A program made the position numbers and the translations under genes. The notes beneath the pieces were generated by a model that was not told the origin of the DNA, searched no databases, and saw only the letters and a program-made list of their open reading frames with translations. DNA of 63,497 nucleotides from Nioella halotolerans (GTDB lineage: Bacteria > Pseudomonadota > Alphaproteobacteria > Rhodobacterales > Rhodobacteraceae), in the NCBI GenBank assembly GCA_003428585.1, contig QVQC01000049.1, forward strand, positions 1 to 63,497. Direction: 5' to 3'. Below, piece after piece: positions 1-9,255 of this stretch. The number at the start of each line of letters is the position of its first letter. Within the stretch, counting starts at the first letter, position 1.

Positions 1-362
1 GACAGGTATTTCGCCGCGCCAAGCAGCATCGCCGTGTGCCCGTCATGGCCGCAGGCATGCATCTTGCCGGGCGTCTTGGAGGCATAGGGCAGCCCCGTCT
101 TTTCCGCCATCGGCAGCGCGTCCATGTCGGCGCGCAGCCCGATCACCCGGCCCTTGGTATCGGACTTTCCCCTGATCACGCCGACAACACCTGAGCGCCC
201 CACGCCGGTCACCACCTCGTCGCAGCCGAAGGCGCGCAGCTTGTCTTCCACCAGTCCCGTGGTGCGCGGCAGATCGTAAAGCAGTTCCGGGTTTTCATGG
301 ATATCGCGGCGCCATTCGGTGATTTCAGGCAGCCACTCGGCAAGACGGTTCTTCACGGGCAT
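1..362 (-). CDS. M20 family amidohydrolase (hippurate hydrolase-like), 3' part outside window
   Basis: Reading leftwards from an ATG at 362, the first 120 residues are visible and the gene runs off the left edge. The start is MPVKNRLAEWLPEITEWRRD, followed by HENPEL and later RADMDALP and ACGHDGHTAMLLG. The last two are the metal-binding signatures of the M20D amidohydrolases, which use two metal ions to cleave N-acyl amino acids. No signal peptide is visible, so it should be cytosolic. It lies 71 bp downstream of a second M20 enzyme on the same strand and probably shares its transcript. The divergent peptide importer suggests that both enzymes process imported peptides or acyl amino acids; the exact substrate cannot be read from the sequence. 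Confidence 0.85.
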   Translation of the reverse strand, partial: MPVKNRLAEWLPEITEWRRDIHENPELLYDLPRTTGLVEDKLRAFGCDEVVTGVGRSGVVGVIRGKSDTKGRVIGLRADMDALPMAEKTGLPYASKTPGKMHACGHDGHTAMLLGAAKYL

Positions 363-433
363 CCACGGATTCCTTGTCAAAGCAATGATCGGATGGCCGG
401 AAACCTGACCGATTGTTCAAATCCCGGCAAGGG

Positions 434-1597
434 TCATTCGCAAAGCGTGTCCACCAGCCGGTCCATGAACGCCTCCCCCTTGTGGAACTGGTCCAGCGTG
501 ATGAACTCGTCGGGCTGGTGCGCCTGTGCGATGTCGCCGGGGCCGCAGACCACGGCGGAATAGCCCGCCGACTGGAACTGCCCGGCCTCGGTCCCGTAGC
601 TGACCACGTGGCTCGCGTTGTCACCCGTGAGGCGGCGCACGAAGCGTTCGGCCTCGCCGTCCACTTCCGGTTTCAGGCCGGGCACGTCCCACCGGCGATC
701 CAGCGCGATGTAGCATGAGGGATGGACCTTTTGCATCTCGGCCTCCAGCCGGCGCACCTCTGCCTCGTAGCGCGCGCCCCAGTCATCTTGCGAATCGCCG
801 GGAACACAGCGGAAGGACAGCAGGAAATGGCAGTCCTTGGCGGTGATGTTGTGCGCCGTGCCGCCCTCGATGATGCCGACATGGAGCGTGGTGAAAGGCG
901 GGTCGAAGGCCGCGTCGAGGCCCCGCGGCGCGCGCGCCCGGTTCTCGTCGTTCATCTTGTTGGCCCAGTCGATCAGCTTGGCCCCCTCCATGATCGCCGA
1001 CACGCCCCGGTCGATCATCGAACTGTGCACCTCGAACCCGCGGATATGCGTGTCATATCCCACCCCGCCCTTGTGGCCGGTGACCACCTGCATCGTCGTC
1101 GGCTCGCCGATGATGGCCAGCGACGCCTTCGGCAAGGTGCCCTGCATCGCGGCGATCATCGGCGGCGCGCCGGCGCAGCCGATTTCCTCGTCCCGGCTGA
1201 GGCAGATCTGCAAGGGCCGCTTGAGGTCGCGCTGCGCCGCCTTGGCCATCGCCGCCATGGCAAGCGCGTCGAACCCCTTCATGTCGCAACAGCCGCGCCC
1301 GAAAAGCTTGCCGTCGCGTTCCACGACCGTGAAGGGATCGCTCGACCAGTTCTGCCCGTCCACCGGAACCACGTCGGTATGGCCCGACAGGATGACGCCG
1401 CCGGGGATGTCGGGGCCGAGATGGGCATAAAGGCTCGCCTTGGTGCCATCCTCGTTGTAATCGCGGAAGCACCGCGCGCCGATACCCGAAAGCCAATCCT
1501 CCGCCCAATCCACCAGGTCAAGATTGCTGTCCCGGCTAACCGTTGGAAACGAAACGAGCTTTTCCATCAGCGCGCGGGCGGATACAGGGTCGGTCAT
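434..1597 (-). CDS. argE: Acetylornithine deacetylase / ArgE-like M20 peptidase
   Basis: This 387-residue protein matches the ArgE/DapE branch of the M20 metallopeptidases, which remove an acyl group from N-acetylornithine or related amino acids using two metal ions. Visible signatures are SGHTDVVPVDGQNW (first metal ligand and catalytic Asp), GRGCCDMKGF (bridging Asp) and SRDEEIGCAGAP (catalytic and ligand Glu), with YGTEAGQFQ near the C-terminus. The length is normal for ArgE. An open frame extends upstream to 1768, but the extension is basic and not family-like; the ATG at 1597 is preceded by an AGGACAT-type ribosome site. It heads a minus-strand unit with the M20D enzyme at the left edge and diverges from a peptide ABC importer. 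In this family such ArgE paralogues may act on other N-acyl substrates, so a role in arginine synthesis is not certain. Confidence 0.8.
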   Translation of the reverse strand: MTDPVSARALMEKLVSFPTVSRDSNLDLVDWAEDWLSGIGARCFRDYNEDGTKASLYAHLGPDIPGGVILSGHTDVVPVDGQNWSSDPFTVVERDGKLFGRGCCDMKGFDALAMAAMAKAAQRDLKRPLQICLSRDEEIGCAGAPPMIAAMQGTLPKASLAIIGEPTTMQVVTGHKGGVGYDTHIRGFEVHSSMIDRGVSAIMEGAKLIDWANKMNDENRARAPRGLDAAFDPPFTTLHVGIIEGGTAHNITAKDCHFLLSFRCVPGDSQDDWGARYEAEVRRLEAEMQKVHPSCYIALDRRWDVPGLKPEVDGEAERFVRRLTGDNASHVVSYGTEAGQFQSAGYSAVVCGPGDIAQAHQPDEFITLDQFHKGEAFMDRLVDTLCE

Positions 1598-1816
1598 GGG
1601 GGATGTCCTTTCATTTTCGCTCAAAGCCTGAGCAGCGGGACCCGCCGCGTCAAGCACGGGCCAAGCATTTGCCCATTTTTTACCCGATCGGTCAAACTCT
1701 GACCCAACCTCCCGATCAAAGCGCTTGCGAGGGGTGAATTTCCTGATACCGTGAAACAAATTCGGCACCTTCCCGGCAGAAGAAGGGCCTGTCCAACCGG
1801 CGAGGAGCGTCAGACG

Positions 1817-2824
1817 ATGCTTGATGGGGCAACGCCCTCAGTCCTTGATGTCAAGGACCTTAAAACCACATTCAAAACGCGCGGCGGGGCGGTGCACGCG
1901 GTCAACAATGTCAGCTTTCACCTGAAGGCGGGAGAGCTGCTGGGCGTGGTCGGCGAATCCGGTTCGGGCAAGTCGGTGACGATGATGTCGCTGCTCGGGC
2001 TCGTACCCTCGCCGCCGGCACGCATCACCGGCGGGCCGGTGATGTTCGAGGGGCAGGACCTGCTGACCGCGAGCGATGAGCAGTTGCGCAAGGTGCGTGG
2101 CGCCCGCATCGGATTCGTGTTCCAGGACCCGATGACCTCGCTCAACCCGGTGTTCTCGGTCGGCTACCAGTTGATGGAGCCGCTGCGCAAACACATGGGG
2201 ATGAACAAGACCCGCGCCCGCGCCCGGGCAACCGAATTGCTGCAACTTGTCGGAATCCCCGACGCGGCCCGGCGGCTGGATGACTACCCGCACCAGTTTT
2301 CCGGTGGCATGCGGCAGCGGGTGATGATCGCTATCGCCCTTGCCTGCGACCCGCAGGTTCTGATCGCGGATGAACCGACCACGGCGCTCGACGTGACAAT
2401 CCAGGCGCAGATCCTTGAACTGATGAAGGACCTGCGCGACAAGCTCGGCATGGCGGTGATCTGGATCACCCATGACCTTGGCGTCATCGCCGGAATCGCC
2501 GACCGCGTGCTGGTGATGTATGGCGGGCAGATCGTGGAACACGCCCCGGTGCGAGAGCTTTTCGCCAACCCCAAGCATCCCTATACCCGGGCGTTGCTGC
2601 AGACCGTGCCGAACGTACGCGGCGAGCGGGCGCCGCGGCTGCGTGTGATCGAGGGGCAACCGCCAATCCTGCGCGCGGCCCCCACCGCCTGCCCGTTCCG
2701 CGACCGCTGCGAACATGCCTTCGACCGCTGTTCACGCGAAAACCCGGCCCGCCGCCCGGTCGGCCCGGTCCACGACGTGGCCTGTTTCTGGGACCCCGAA
2801 ACCGGAGCCGCCCGCGATGTTTGA
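1817..2824 (+). CDS. dppD: Peptide ABC transporter ATP-binding protein (DppD/OppD type)
   Basis: A 335-residue ATPase of a type I peptide/nickel importer. Walker A is GESGSGKS, the Q-loop follows in [11 protein letters not shown], the ABC signature is FSGGMRQR, and Walker B is [12 protein letters not shown], with the switch His in ITHDLG. The C-terminal part carries the OppD/DppD extension with the cysteine motif found in these ATPases ([11 protein letters not shown], then a later Cys), known to hold an iron-sulfur cluster in some members. The ATG at 1817 was chosen over an earlier in-frame start because it is preceded by GAGGAGCG and begins at the family N-terminus. Its stop overlaps the start of the second ATPase by eight bases, indicating coupled translation of the two halves of the ATPase dimer. 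Confidence 0.93.
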   Translation: MLDGATPSVLDVKDLKTTFKTRGGAVHAVNNVSFHLKAGELLGVVGESGSGKSVTMMSLLGLVPSPPARITGGPVMFEGQDLLTASDEQLRKVRGARIGFVFQDPMTSLNPVFSVGYQLMEPLRKHMGMNKTRARARATELLQLVGIPDAARRLDDYPHQFSGGMRQRVMIAIALACDPQVLIADEPTTALDVTIQAQILELMKDLRDKLGMAVIWITHDLGVIAGIADRVLVMYGGQIVEHAPVRELFANPKHPYTRALLQTVPNVRGERAPRLRVIEGQPPILRAAPTACPFRDRCEHAFDRCSRENPARRPVGPVHDVACFWDPETGAARDV

Positions 2825-3827
2825 CAACACCACCGACCGCCGTGTTCTGGTCTCCGTGTCAGGGCTGAAGATGTATTTCCCGATCTTCGGAGGAATCCTG
2901 AGCCGCCATGTCGGCGACGTGAAAGCCGTCGATGACGTGAGCTTCGACATCTACGAAGGCGAAACGCTTGGCGTCGTCGGGGAATCGGGCTGCGGCAAGT
3001 CGACCTGCGGGCGCGCCGTGCTGCGGCTCTACGACCTGACGGCGGGCACCGTGATGGTTGACGGAACCGACATCTCGACGATGGGGCAAGGCGCGCTGCG
3101 CAAGATCCGCCCGGTCATGCAGATGGTGTTCCAGGACCCGCAGGCCTGCCTGAACCCGCGCATGTCCTTGGCCGACATCATTGGCGAACCGCTGGTCGAA
3201 CACACGCGCCTGTCCAAGGCCGAACGGCGCGACCGGGTCTACGACCTGATGGACGCCGTCGGCCTCAACCGCGACTTCGCCAACCGCTACCCGCACGAGT
3301 TTTCGGGCGGTCAGCGTCAGCGCATCGGCATTGCCCGCGCGCTCGCCCTCAACCCCAAGTTCATCGTCTGCGACGAACCCATTGCCGCGCTCGACGTGTC
3401 GATCCAGGCACAGGTTGTGAACCTTCTGGAAGACCTCCAGAAGGAATTCGGGCTGACCTACCTGTTCATCAGCCACGACTTGTCGATGGTGCGCCATATC
3501 GCGGACCGCGTGGCGGTGATGTATCTGGGCAAGATCGTCGAGCTTGCCCCGCGCGAAGGGCTGTATCGCGACCCAAAGCACCCCTACACGCAAGCCTTGC
3601 TTTCGGCGGTTCCCGAACCCGATCCGGTCACGCACGACACAGCCAATCGCACGGTTCTGAAAGGGGACGTGCCAAGCCCCTCGAACCCGCCCACGGGCTG
3701 CAACTTCTGCACCCGCTGTCCCCGCGTGATGGAGATTTGCAGGCAACAGGACCCCGAGTTCCGCGAAGTCGAACCGGGCCGGTTCGTCGCCTGCCACCTG
3801 TTCAACGAAAGCGAGACCGCCGGATAA
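2817..3827 (+). CDS. dppF: Peptide ABC transporter ATP-binding protein (DppF/OppF type)
   Basis: The second 336-residue ATPase of the importer, partner of the preceding DppD-type subunit. Visible motifs are Walker A GESGCGKST, VFQDPQACLNPR, the signature FSGGQRQRIGIARAL, and Walker B FIVCDEPIAALDVS, followed by ISHDLS. The C-terminal OppF extension includes CNFCTRCPRVMEIC, a cysteine-rich segment as in iron-sulfur-bearing DppF proteins. The N-terminus, VSVSGLKMYFPIFGG, is typical of OppF/DppF. The start codon lies inside the end of the upstream gene (eight-base overlap). Fifty-two bases separate it from the binding-protein gene, so all five transporter genes probably form one transcript. Confidence 0.93.
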   Translation: MFDNTTDRRVLVSVSGLKMYFPIFGGILSRHVGDVKAVDDVSFDIYEGETLGVVGESGCGKSTCGRAVLRLYDLTAGTVMVDGTDISTMGQGALRKIRPVMQMVFQDPQACLNPRMSLADIIGEPLVEHTRLSKAERRDRVYDLMDAVGLNRDFANRYPHEFSGGQRQRIGIARALALNPKFIVCDEPIAALDVSIQAQVVNLLEDLQKEFGLTYLFISHDLSMVRHIADRVAVMYLGKIVELAPREGLYRDPKHPYTQALLSAVPEPDPVTHDTANRTVLKGDVPSPSNPPTGCNFCTRCPRVMEICRQQDPEFREVEPGRFVACHLFNESETAG

Positions 3828-3879
3828 CGGTGGCGATCCATGAGGACAACAAGAGCCCAGGACCAACAAGGAGACTGAC

Positions 3880-5589
3880 ATGAAACTAAGACATCTGATG
3901 CTGGGGAGCGTGGCGGCAATCGCCCTGTCCCCCGTTGCGGCCCTCGCCGAGCGTGGCTCGGACGGCCAACTCAACATCATCTACTGGCAGGCGCCCTCGA
4001 CGCTGAACCCGTATCTTTCGGGCGGCACCAAGGAAGTGGAATCCGCGTCGCTGGTGCTCGAATCCTTTGCGCGCTTCAGCGAGACCGGCGAACTGGTTCC
4101 CTTCATGGCCGAAGACATCCCGACCCTGGAAAACGGCGGCGTGTCCGAGGACCTGACCTCGATCACGTGGACGATCCGCGAGGGCCTGTTGTGGTCCGAC
4201 GGAACGCCGGTGACCGCGGCCGACGCCGTGTTCACGTGGGAATACTGCACCCACCCCGAAGGCGGCTGCGCGCAGGCGAGCTACTTCGACGGCGTGGAAA
4301 GCGTCGAGGCCGTGGATGACCGCACCGTGACCGTGCATTTCACCGCGCCCAAGCCGTTCCCCTACACCGCCTTTGTCGGCTCCGAGAGCCCGATCATCCA
4401 GGCCGCGCAATTTGCCGACTGTCTGGGTGCCGCCGCGCCCGAATGCACGGACGCCAACTTCAGCCCGATCGGCACCGGCCCCTTCGTGGTCGAGGAGTTC
4501 CGCCCCAACGACGTGATCACCTTCGTCGCCAACGAGAACTACCGCAACCCGGACCAGCCGGCCTTCGCAAGTGTGACCTTCAAGGGCGGCGGCGACGCGG
4601 CTTCGGCGGCGCGCACGGTTCTGGAAACCGGCGAATTCGACTACGCCTGGAACCTGCAGGTCGACCCGACCCTGCTGGAGGAAATGGAGGCGGCCGGAAT
4701 CGGCAGCGTGGTCACCGCCTTCGGCACCTCGGTCGAGCGCCTGCACCTCAACCAGTTCAACCCCGATCCGGCGCTTGGCGACATCCGCTCCACCGAAGAG
4801 GCAGGGCCGCATCCGTTCCTGACCGACCCGATCGTGGGGCAGGCGATGTCGATGGCGATCGACCGTCCGTTGCTGTCGGAAATCGGCTACGGGGCCGGTG
4901 GCCAGCCCACCTGCAACGTGCTGCCCGCGCCCGAGCTTTACGCCTCCACCGCCAATGATGACTGCCTCGTGCAGGATATCGATGGGGCGAACGCATTGCT
5001 CGACGAGGCCGGCATCGTGGACAGCGATGGCGACGGCATCCGGGAATACGAGGGCACCCCGCTGAGCGTGCTGTTCCAGACCTCGACCAACGCCGTGCGT
5101 CAGGACGCACAAGCGCTGATCAAGCAGTGGTGGGCGGAAATCGGCATCGATGCCGAGCTGCGCAACATCGACGCATCGGTGTTCTTCGGTGGTGACCCGT
5201 CCAGCCCGGACACGTTCCAGAAGTTCTATGCCGACGTGGAGATGTACACCAACAACTTCGCCGGCGTGGACCCGGAGGCCTACATGGCCAACTGGCTGTG
5301 CTCGGATATTCCCAGCCCTGAAACCCAGTGGCAGGGTGCCAATATCCAACGGTTCTGCGATCCCGCCTATGACGCGCTGGTCGCCGAGATGAGCGAAACC
5401 GCCGAGCTGGAGGAACGCGGCCGCATCGCGCGCGAGATGAACGACATGATCATGCAATCCTACTCGATCATCCCGCTGGTGCACCGTGGCGGCGTTTCGG
5501 CCCATGCCAACACGCTTGGCGGCGTGCGCATGTCGGACTGGGATTCCGAGCTGTGGAACATCGCCGAGTGGTATCGCCTCGACGAATGA
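3880..5589 (+). CDS. dppA: Peptide ABC transporter substrate-binding protein (SBP family 5)
   Basis: A 569-residue periplasmic binding protein of solute-binding family 5. The N-terminus is a Sec signal peptide (MKLRHLMLGSVAAIALSPVA, cleavage near ALA-ER). The mature part has the family pattern: LNIIYWQAPSTLNPYLSGG, LVLESFARF, TWTIREGLLWSDGTPVTA, GTGPFVVEEF and later MAIDRPLLSEIGY. It should capture peptides in the periplasm and deliver them to the two permeases. An AAGGAGA ribosome site precedes the ATG. A stable hairpin just after the stop separates it from the permease genes and probably raises the level of this subunit over the rest. The exact ligand (dipeptide, oligopeptide or other) cannot be decided from sequence. 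Confidence 0.92.
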   Translation: MKLRHLMLGSVAAIALSPVAALAERGSDGQLNIIYWQAPSTLNPYLSGGTKEVESASLVLESFARFSETGELVPFMAEDIPTLENGGVSEDLTSITWTIREGLLWSDGTPVTAADAVFTWEYCTHPEGGCAQASYFDGVESVEAVDDRTVTVHFTAPKPFPYTAFVGSESPIIQAAQFADCLGAAAPECTDANFSPIGTGPFVVEEFRPNDVITFVANENYRNPDQPAFASVTFKGGGDAASAARTVLETGEFDYAWNLQVDPTLLEEMEAAGIGSVVTAFGTSVERLHLNQFNPDPALGDIRSTEEAGPHPFLTDPIVGQAMSMAIDRPLLSEIGYGAGGQPTCNVLPAPELYASTANDDCLVQDIDGANALLDEAGIVDSDGDGIREYEGTPLSVLFQTSTNAVRQDAQALIKQWWAEIGIDAELRNIDASVFFGGDPSSPDTFQKFYADVEMYTNNFAGVDPEAYMANWLCSDIPSPETQWQGANIQRFCDPAYDALVAEMSETAELEERGRIAREMNDMIMQSYSIIPLVHRGGVSAHANTLGGVRMSDWDSELWNIAEWYRLDE

Positions 5590-5608
5590 TCGTCTGACCC
5601 GACATCCT

Positions 5609-5637
5609 GCATCTCCCGCGTCTCGCGCGGGGGATGC
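5609..5637 (+). promoter_or_regulatory. Intercistronic hairpin between binding protein and permease genes
   Basis: A 12-bp stem (5609-5620 pairing with 5626-5637, one G-T wobble) with a five-base TCTCG loop lies 20 bases after the binding-protein stop and ends 36 bases before the permease start. No T-run follows, so it is unlikely to be a simple terminator. Such hairpins after binding-protein genes are known to protect the upstream mRNA and give differential expression within ABC operons; that role here is inference. Confidence 0.55.
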
Positions 5638-5672
5638 CTCCCGATAACAGACTTCTGAACCGAGGCGCCCCG

Positions 5673-6683
5673 ATGCTGACATTCACGATCCGTCGCTTGC
5701 TGATGGCAATCCCGACGCTTCTGTTCATAAGTCTGATCATCTTCCTGATCCTCGACCTGGCGCCGTCCGACCCGACGGGAAGCCTGCCGCTGACCATTCC
5801 GCCGGAGGTGCGCGCCGATATCCGCGCCTCGCTCGGCCTTGACGAGCCGATCCACATCCGCTTCCTTCTCTGGTTGCAGCAGTTCTTCGTGAACGAGCCG
5901 CTCAACCTATTTGAACATTGGACCGGCTGGGACCTCGGCGGCGAGGACCGGACGCGCGTGATTTCGTGGCAGACGCGCAGCCCGGTCGTCGACATCATCG
6001 CGGAGCGCATGCCACAGACCCTGTGGGTGGTCGGCACCGCCTATATCGTCGGCATCCTGATCGCGCTGCCGATCGGCATTTACTCGGCCTACAAGCAGTA
6101 TTCGGTCTTCGACCAGGCCGGCACCTTCATCACCATGGTCGGCTTCTCGATCCCGCCCTTCTTTTCCGGGGTGCTGGTGATCGTGATCTTCGCGGTGCAG
6201 TTGCAGTGGTTCCCCTCTGTCTATGACACGACGCACGAAGTCACCGATTGGGACAGCCTCGTTATCCAGCTCAAGCAGATGATCCTGCCGGTGATGGTGC
6301 TGGCCTTGCAGATCACCAGCCAGATCAGCCGCTTCATGCGGGCCTCCATGCTCGACAACCTGAGCCAGGATTACGTGCGGACCGCGCGCGCCAAGGGGCT
6401 GACCGAAAGCGTCGTGGTGCTGGTACACGTGGTGCGCAATTCCATGATCCCGGTGATCACGGTGATCGCGCTTGGCGTGCCGCAGGTCTTCGGCGGCGCC
6501 ATCATCACCGAGCAGGTGTTCAAGGTGAACGGGCTCGGCCACCTGCTGATCGGCGCCATCCAGGGCGGCGACATCCCCACCGTTCAGACGCTGACCTTCA
6601 TCTTCGCGGTGCTCATCGTGCTGTTCAACCTCATTGCCGATGTGCTCTACGGCATTCTTGACCCGAGGATCCGCTATGACTGA
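5673..6683 (+). CDS. dppB: Peptide ABC transporter permease (DppB type)
   Basis: A 336-residue integral membrane permease of the DppB/OppB family. An N-terminal helix (LLMAIPTLLFISLIIFLIL) is followed by a periplasmic stretch and about five further helices. The cytoplasmic EAA loop is visible as RTARAKGLTESVVVLVHVVRNSMIPVI, which docks to the ATPase subunits. The C-terminus DVLYGILDPRIRYD is characteristic of the family. The ATG at 5673 is chosen because the protein then begins MLTFTIRRL, as usual for DppB; an earlier in-frame ATG lies within the hairpin region. The stop overlaps the next permease start by eight bases. Confidence 0.92.
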   Translation: MLTFTIRRLLMAIPTLLFISLIIFLILDLAPSDPTGSLPLTIPPEVRADIRASLGLDEPIHIRFLLWLQQFFVNEPLNLFEHWTGWDLGGEDRTRVISWQTRSPVVDIIAERMPQTLWVVGTAYIVGILIALPIGIYSAYKQYSVFDQAGTFITMVGFSIPPFFSGVLVIVIFAVQLQWFPSVYDTTHEVTDWDSLVIQLKQMILPVMVLALQITSQISRFMRASMLDNLSQDYVRTARAKGLTESVVVLVHVVRNSMIPVITVIALGVPQVFGGAIITEQVFKVNGLGHLLIGAIQGGDIPTVQTLTFIFAVLIVLFNLIADVLYGILDPRIRYD

Positions 6684-7593
6684 ACTGACCACGCTAGAGG
6701 CACAGACCTACCAGAAGCAGCGCAACCAGTGGTGGGATGTCTGGGACCAGTTCAAGACCCACAAGGGCGCGTTGATCGGTGCGGGCTTCTTCATATTCGT
6801 GCTGCTTTTCGTCTATCTCGGCCCGCTCGTCTGGAGCATCGACTCGCAATACATCGACATCCGCGCCCGCAACCAGGGGCCATCGTGGGCCCATCCCATG
6901 GGGACGGACCAGCTTGGCCGCGACATGCTGGCCCGGCTGATGGCTGGCGGGCGCACCTCGATCGCCGTGGGGCTGACCGCGATGGGGCTGGCGCTGATCG
7001 TCGGCACCTTCGTCGGGGTGATCGCCGGCTATTTCCGGCGGCTCGACGGGGTCTTGATGCGCCTGACGGACCTGTTCCTCGCGCTGCCGATCCTGCCGCT
7101 TTTGCTGGTCATCATCATGCTGTTCCGCGATCCGCTGCGTGCCAGCTTCGGGCCCGAGGCCGGGATCTTCATCCTGATCGTCTTCGTTATCGGCATCACC
7201 AGCTGGATGCCGACCGCGCGGATCGTGCGCGGCGATGTGCTGGCGCTGAAGGAGCGGGAATTCGTGCTGGCCGCCCGCTCCATCGGCACGCCGCCGCATC
7301 GCATGGTGCTGCGCCATATCCTGCCCAACGTCCTGTCACCGATCATGGTTTCGGCCACGCTTGGCATCGCCACGGCGATCATCACCGAAAGCGCGCTGTC
7401 GTTTCTCGGCCTCGGCTTCCCGTCCGATTTCCCGACATGGGGCCGACTGCTGTTCGATGGCACCGACTGGCTGCAACGCAACCCCGAACGGGTGATCTGG
7501 CCGGGACTGGCGATTTCGCTGACGGTTCTGTCGGTGAACTATATCGGCGACGGCCTGCGCGACGCGCTTGACCCGCGCATCCGGGGGCGCTGA
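6676..7593 (+). CDS. dppC: Peptide ABC transporter permease (DppC type)
   Basis: A 305-residue permease forming the heterodimeric channel with the DppB-type subunit. The N-terminal cytoplasmic region (QRNQWWDVWDQFKTHKGALI) leads into the first membrane helix. HPMGTDQLGRDMLARLMAGGRTS is the DppC signature before the core domain. The EAA loop reads AARSIGTPPHRMVLRHILPNVLSPIMV, and SALSFLGLGFPSDFPTWGRLL and DGLRDALDPRIRGR are typical C-terminal elements. It is translationally coupled to dppB by overlap and is the last gene of the unit; the next gene is convergent and starts only one base after the stop. Confidence 0.92.
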   Translation: MTELTTLEAQTYQKQRNQWWDVWDQFKTHKGALIGAGFFIFVLLFVYLGPLVWSIDSQYIDIRARNQGPSWAHPMGTDQLGRDMLARLMAGGRTSIAVGLTAMGLALIVGTFVGVIAGYFRRLDGVLMRLTDLFLALPILPLLLVIIMLFRDPLRASFGPEAGIFILIVFVIGITSWMPTARIVRGDVLALKEREFVLAARSIGTPPHRMVLRHILPNVLSPIMVSATLGIATAIITESALSFLGLGFPSDFPTWGRLLFDGTDWLQRNPERVIWPGLAISLTVLSVNYIGDGLRDALDPRIRGR

Positions 7594-7594
7594 G

Positions 7595-9085
7595 CTACCC
7601 GGACGAGCGCGCCGCACCGATGCCGGGCGCCGCGATTTCATCTGCGATCCGGCGAATGCCCTCGGGGATCTTCTCGGCGCGGATCGAACTATAGGCCAGC
7701 CTGTAGAACGGGTTCGCCCCGCTTGGGCCGTGGAAGAACCCGCGCCCCGGTTCGATCACCACCCCGCGATCATAGAGCCGCCGTGCCAGATTCTCTGTAT
7801 CCGTGCCGGGCGGAGACGCCATCCAGAAGCTCGACCCGCCTGTCGCCGTCGCCCCCGCGATCACAAGCCCGTGGCGCGCGATCGCCTCTTCCATCACGGC
7901 GCGGCGCGCTGCATAGGCCCGGCGCATGCGGTTGATCTGCGCATCGTAATGACCCAGCGACAGGAAATAGGCGACGGTGCGCTGCAGGTGCCCCGGCGGA
8001 TGGCGCAGAACCAGCGTGCGCAGCGCCCGCGCTTCGCGGATGAAGGCAGCATCGCCCACGAGGTAGCCAAGGCGCAGCCCCGGAAACAGGGACTTGGAGA
8101 AGGAGCCGATATGGATCACCGATCCGGTATCGTCCATCGACTTCAACGAGGGCGACGGCGCCCCCTTGAACGACATCTCGAACTCGTAGTCATCCTCGAC
8201 GACGATCATGCCCCGCGCCGCCGCCATGTCGAGCAGCTTGCGCCGCCGCGCCACCGGCATGGTCACGTTGGTCGGGCAATGGTGCGATACGGTGGCAAAG
8301 ACGACATCGGTATCGGGCGGCAGCGCCTCTGGCCGCAACCCGCCCCCATCCACGTCCAGCGGCACGAGGTGGCAGCGCGTCTGCGTCAGGATCTCGCGCA
8401 GGCCCGGATAGGTCGGGTTTTCCACCGCCGCGATGCGCCGCTGCGTCAGCAATATCTGCGCCGTCATCCACAGCGCGTTCTGCGCGCCCATGGTGATCAG
8501 GATCTCCTCCTTGCGGGCGGCGATGCCCCGGCGCGGCAGGATGTGGCGCTGGATATGGTCCACCAGCCGTTCGTCATCCTCCTCGTAGCGGTCGGCGGTC
8601 AGCATCTCGAAATCGCGCTGCCCAAGCGCCTGAAGCGCGCATTGGCGCCATGTCTGGTGCGAGAACAGCGTCGGGTCGGCCTGACCGTAGATGAAGGGAT
8701 AGGGGTAGTCCTTCCAATTGGCCGGGCGCAGCGGTTCGGCGGGCTGGTCAAATCGCCGCCCAAGGGCGCGTGACCAGTCGATGCGGGGCCGATCGCCCCG
8801 TTCGGGCAGGTCGAAATCGGCGGGCGTCGGTGCCGAGTCAGAAACGAAATAGCCCGACCGCCCACGCGACCAGAGGTATTCGTCGGCCACCAGTTCGGTA
8901 TAGGCATTGGTCACGGTGATCCGGCTAACCCCGAGATGGCCGGCCAGCTTTCGGCTGGAGGGCAGCTTCTCACCGGGCTGGAACCGGCCAGAGAGGATGC
9001 CCTCCGCCACCAACCTTTGCACCCTTTGTTGCAGGGTTCCCTCGCCCTCCGGATCGAGGAAGAAAGACTCCACCGGGATCGCCAT
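7595..9085 (-). CDS. tauR: MocR-family GntR regulator with aminotransferase domain (TauR-like)
   Basis: A 496-residue MocR/PdxR-type regulator: an N-terminal GntR winged helix (about residues 12-80, with EKLPSSRKLAGHLGVSRITVTNAY) fused to a fold-type I aminotransferase domain. The PLP-binding lysine is in GSFSKSLFPGLRLGYLV, the ring-contacting Asp region in VVEDDYEFEMSF, and an Arg-containing SSIRAEKI occurs near the end. It diverges from an aminotransferase resembling taurine:pyruvate aminotransferase, the arrangement known for TauR, which activates tpa in Rhodobacter capsulatus. Two copies of a CTGGMCCTAT repeat stand in the shared intergenic region. Naming it TauR rests on this context; other MocR proteins look alike. 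The ATG at 9085 has a GGGGTGAGGCGAGG-rich leader. Confidence 0.7.
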   Translation of the reverse strand: MAIPVESFFLDPEGEGTLQQRVQRLVAEGILSGRFQPGEKLPSSRKLAGHLGVSRITVTNAYTELVADEYLWSRGRSGYFVSDSAPTPADFDLPERGDRPRIDWSRALGRRFDQPAEPLRPANWKDYPYPFIYGQADPTLFSHQTWRQCALQALGQRDFEMLTADRYEEDDERLVDHIQRHILPRRGIAARKEEILITMGAQNALWMTAQILLTQRRIAAVENPTYPGLREILTQTRCHLVPLDVDGGGLRPEALPPDTDVVFATVSHHCPTNVTMPVARRRKLLDMAAARGMIVVEDDYEFEMSFKGAPSPSLKSMDDTGSVIHIGSFSKSLFPGLRLGYLVGDAAFIREARALRTLVLRHPPGHLQRTVAYFLSLGHYDAQINRMRRAYAARRAVMEEAIARHGLVIAGATATGGSSFWMASPPGTDTENLARRLYDRGVVIEPGRGFFHGPSGANPFYRLAYSSIRAEKIPEGIRRIADEIAAPGIGAARSSG

Positions 9086-9163
9086 GCCTGCCTCGCCTCA
9101 CCCCTGTCCGCCCCGCTGGGCCATGGCCGCAGATGGCCGGACACCCGGCGGCTTGTCAATCCA

Positions 9164-9196
9164 CTGGACCTATCTTTACCGTTTATCTGGCCCTAT
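9164..9196 (+). promoter_or_regulatory. Direct repeats, likely MocR/TauR operator
   Basis: CTGGACCTATC at 9164-9174 is repeated as CTGGCCCTATC at 9187-9197 (10 of 11 identical), with starts 23 bp apart, about two helical turns. The half-site resembles the CTGGACYTAA direct repeats reported for TauR of Rhodobacter capsulatus. A TTGACC (9200-9205) that could act as a -35 element follows directly, 51 bases before the aminotransferase ATG. This fits activation of the rightward gene by the divergent MocR protein. Confidence 0.65.
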
Positions 9197-9255
9197 CCGT
9201 TGACCAAGAGTGCGGCCACCCTTCTCTTCAAGTGTTTCCTGCGCGGGAGAACCCT

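Noticed and set aside
3886..5682. Open frame of about 600 codons opposite the peptide-binding protein gene
   Set aside because: The binding protein has a signal peptide and family motifs; the antisense frame has neither.
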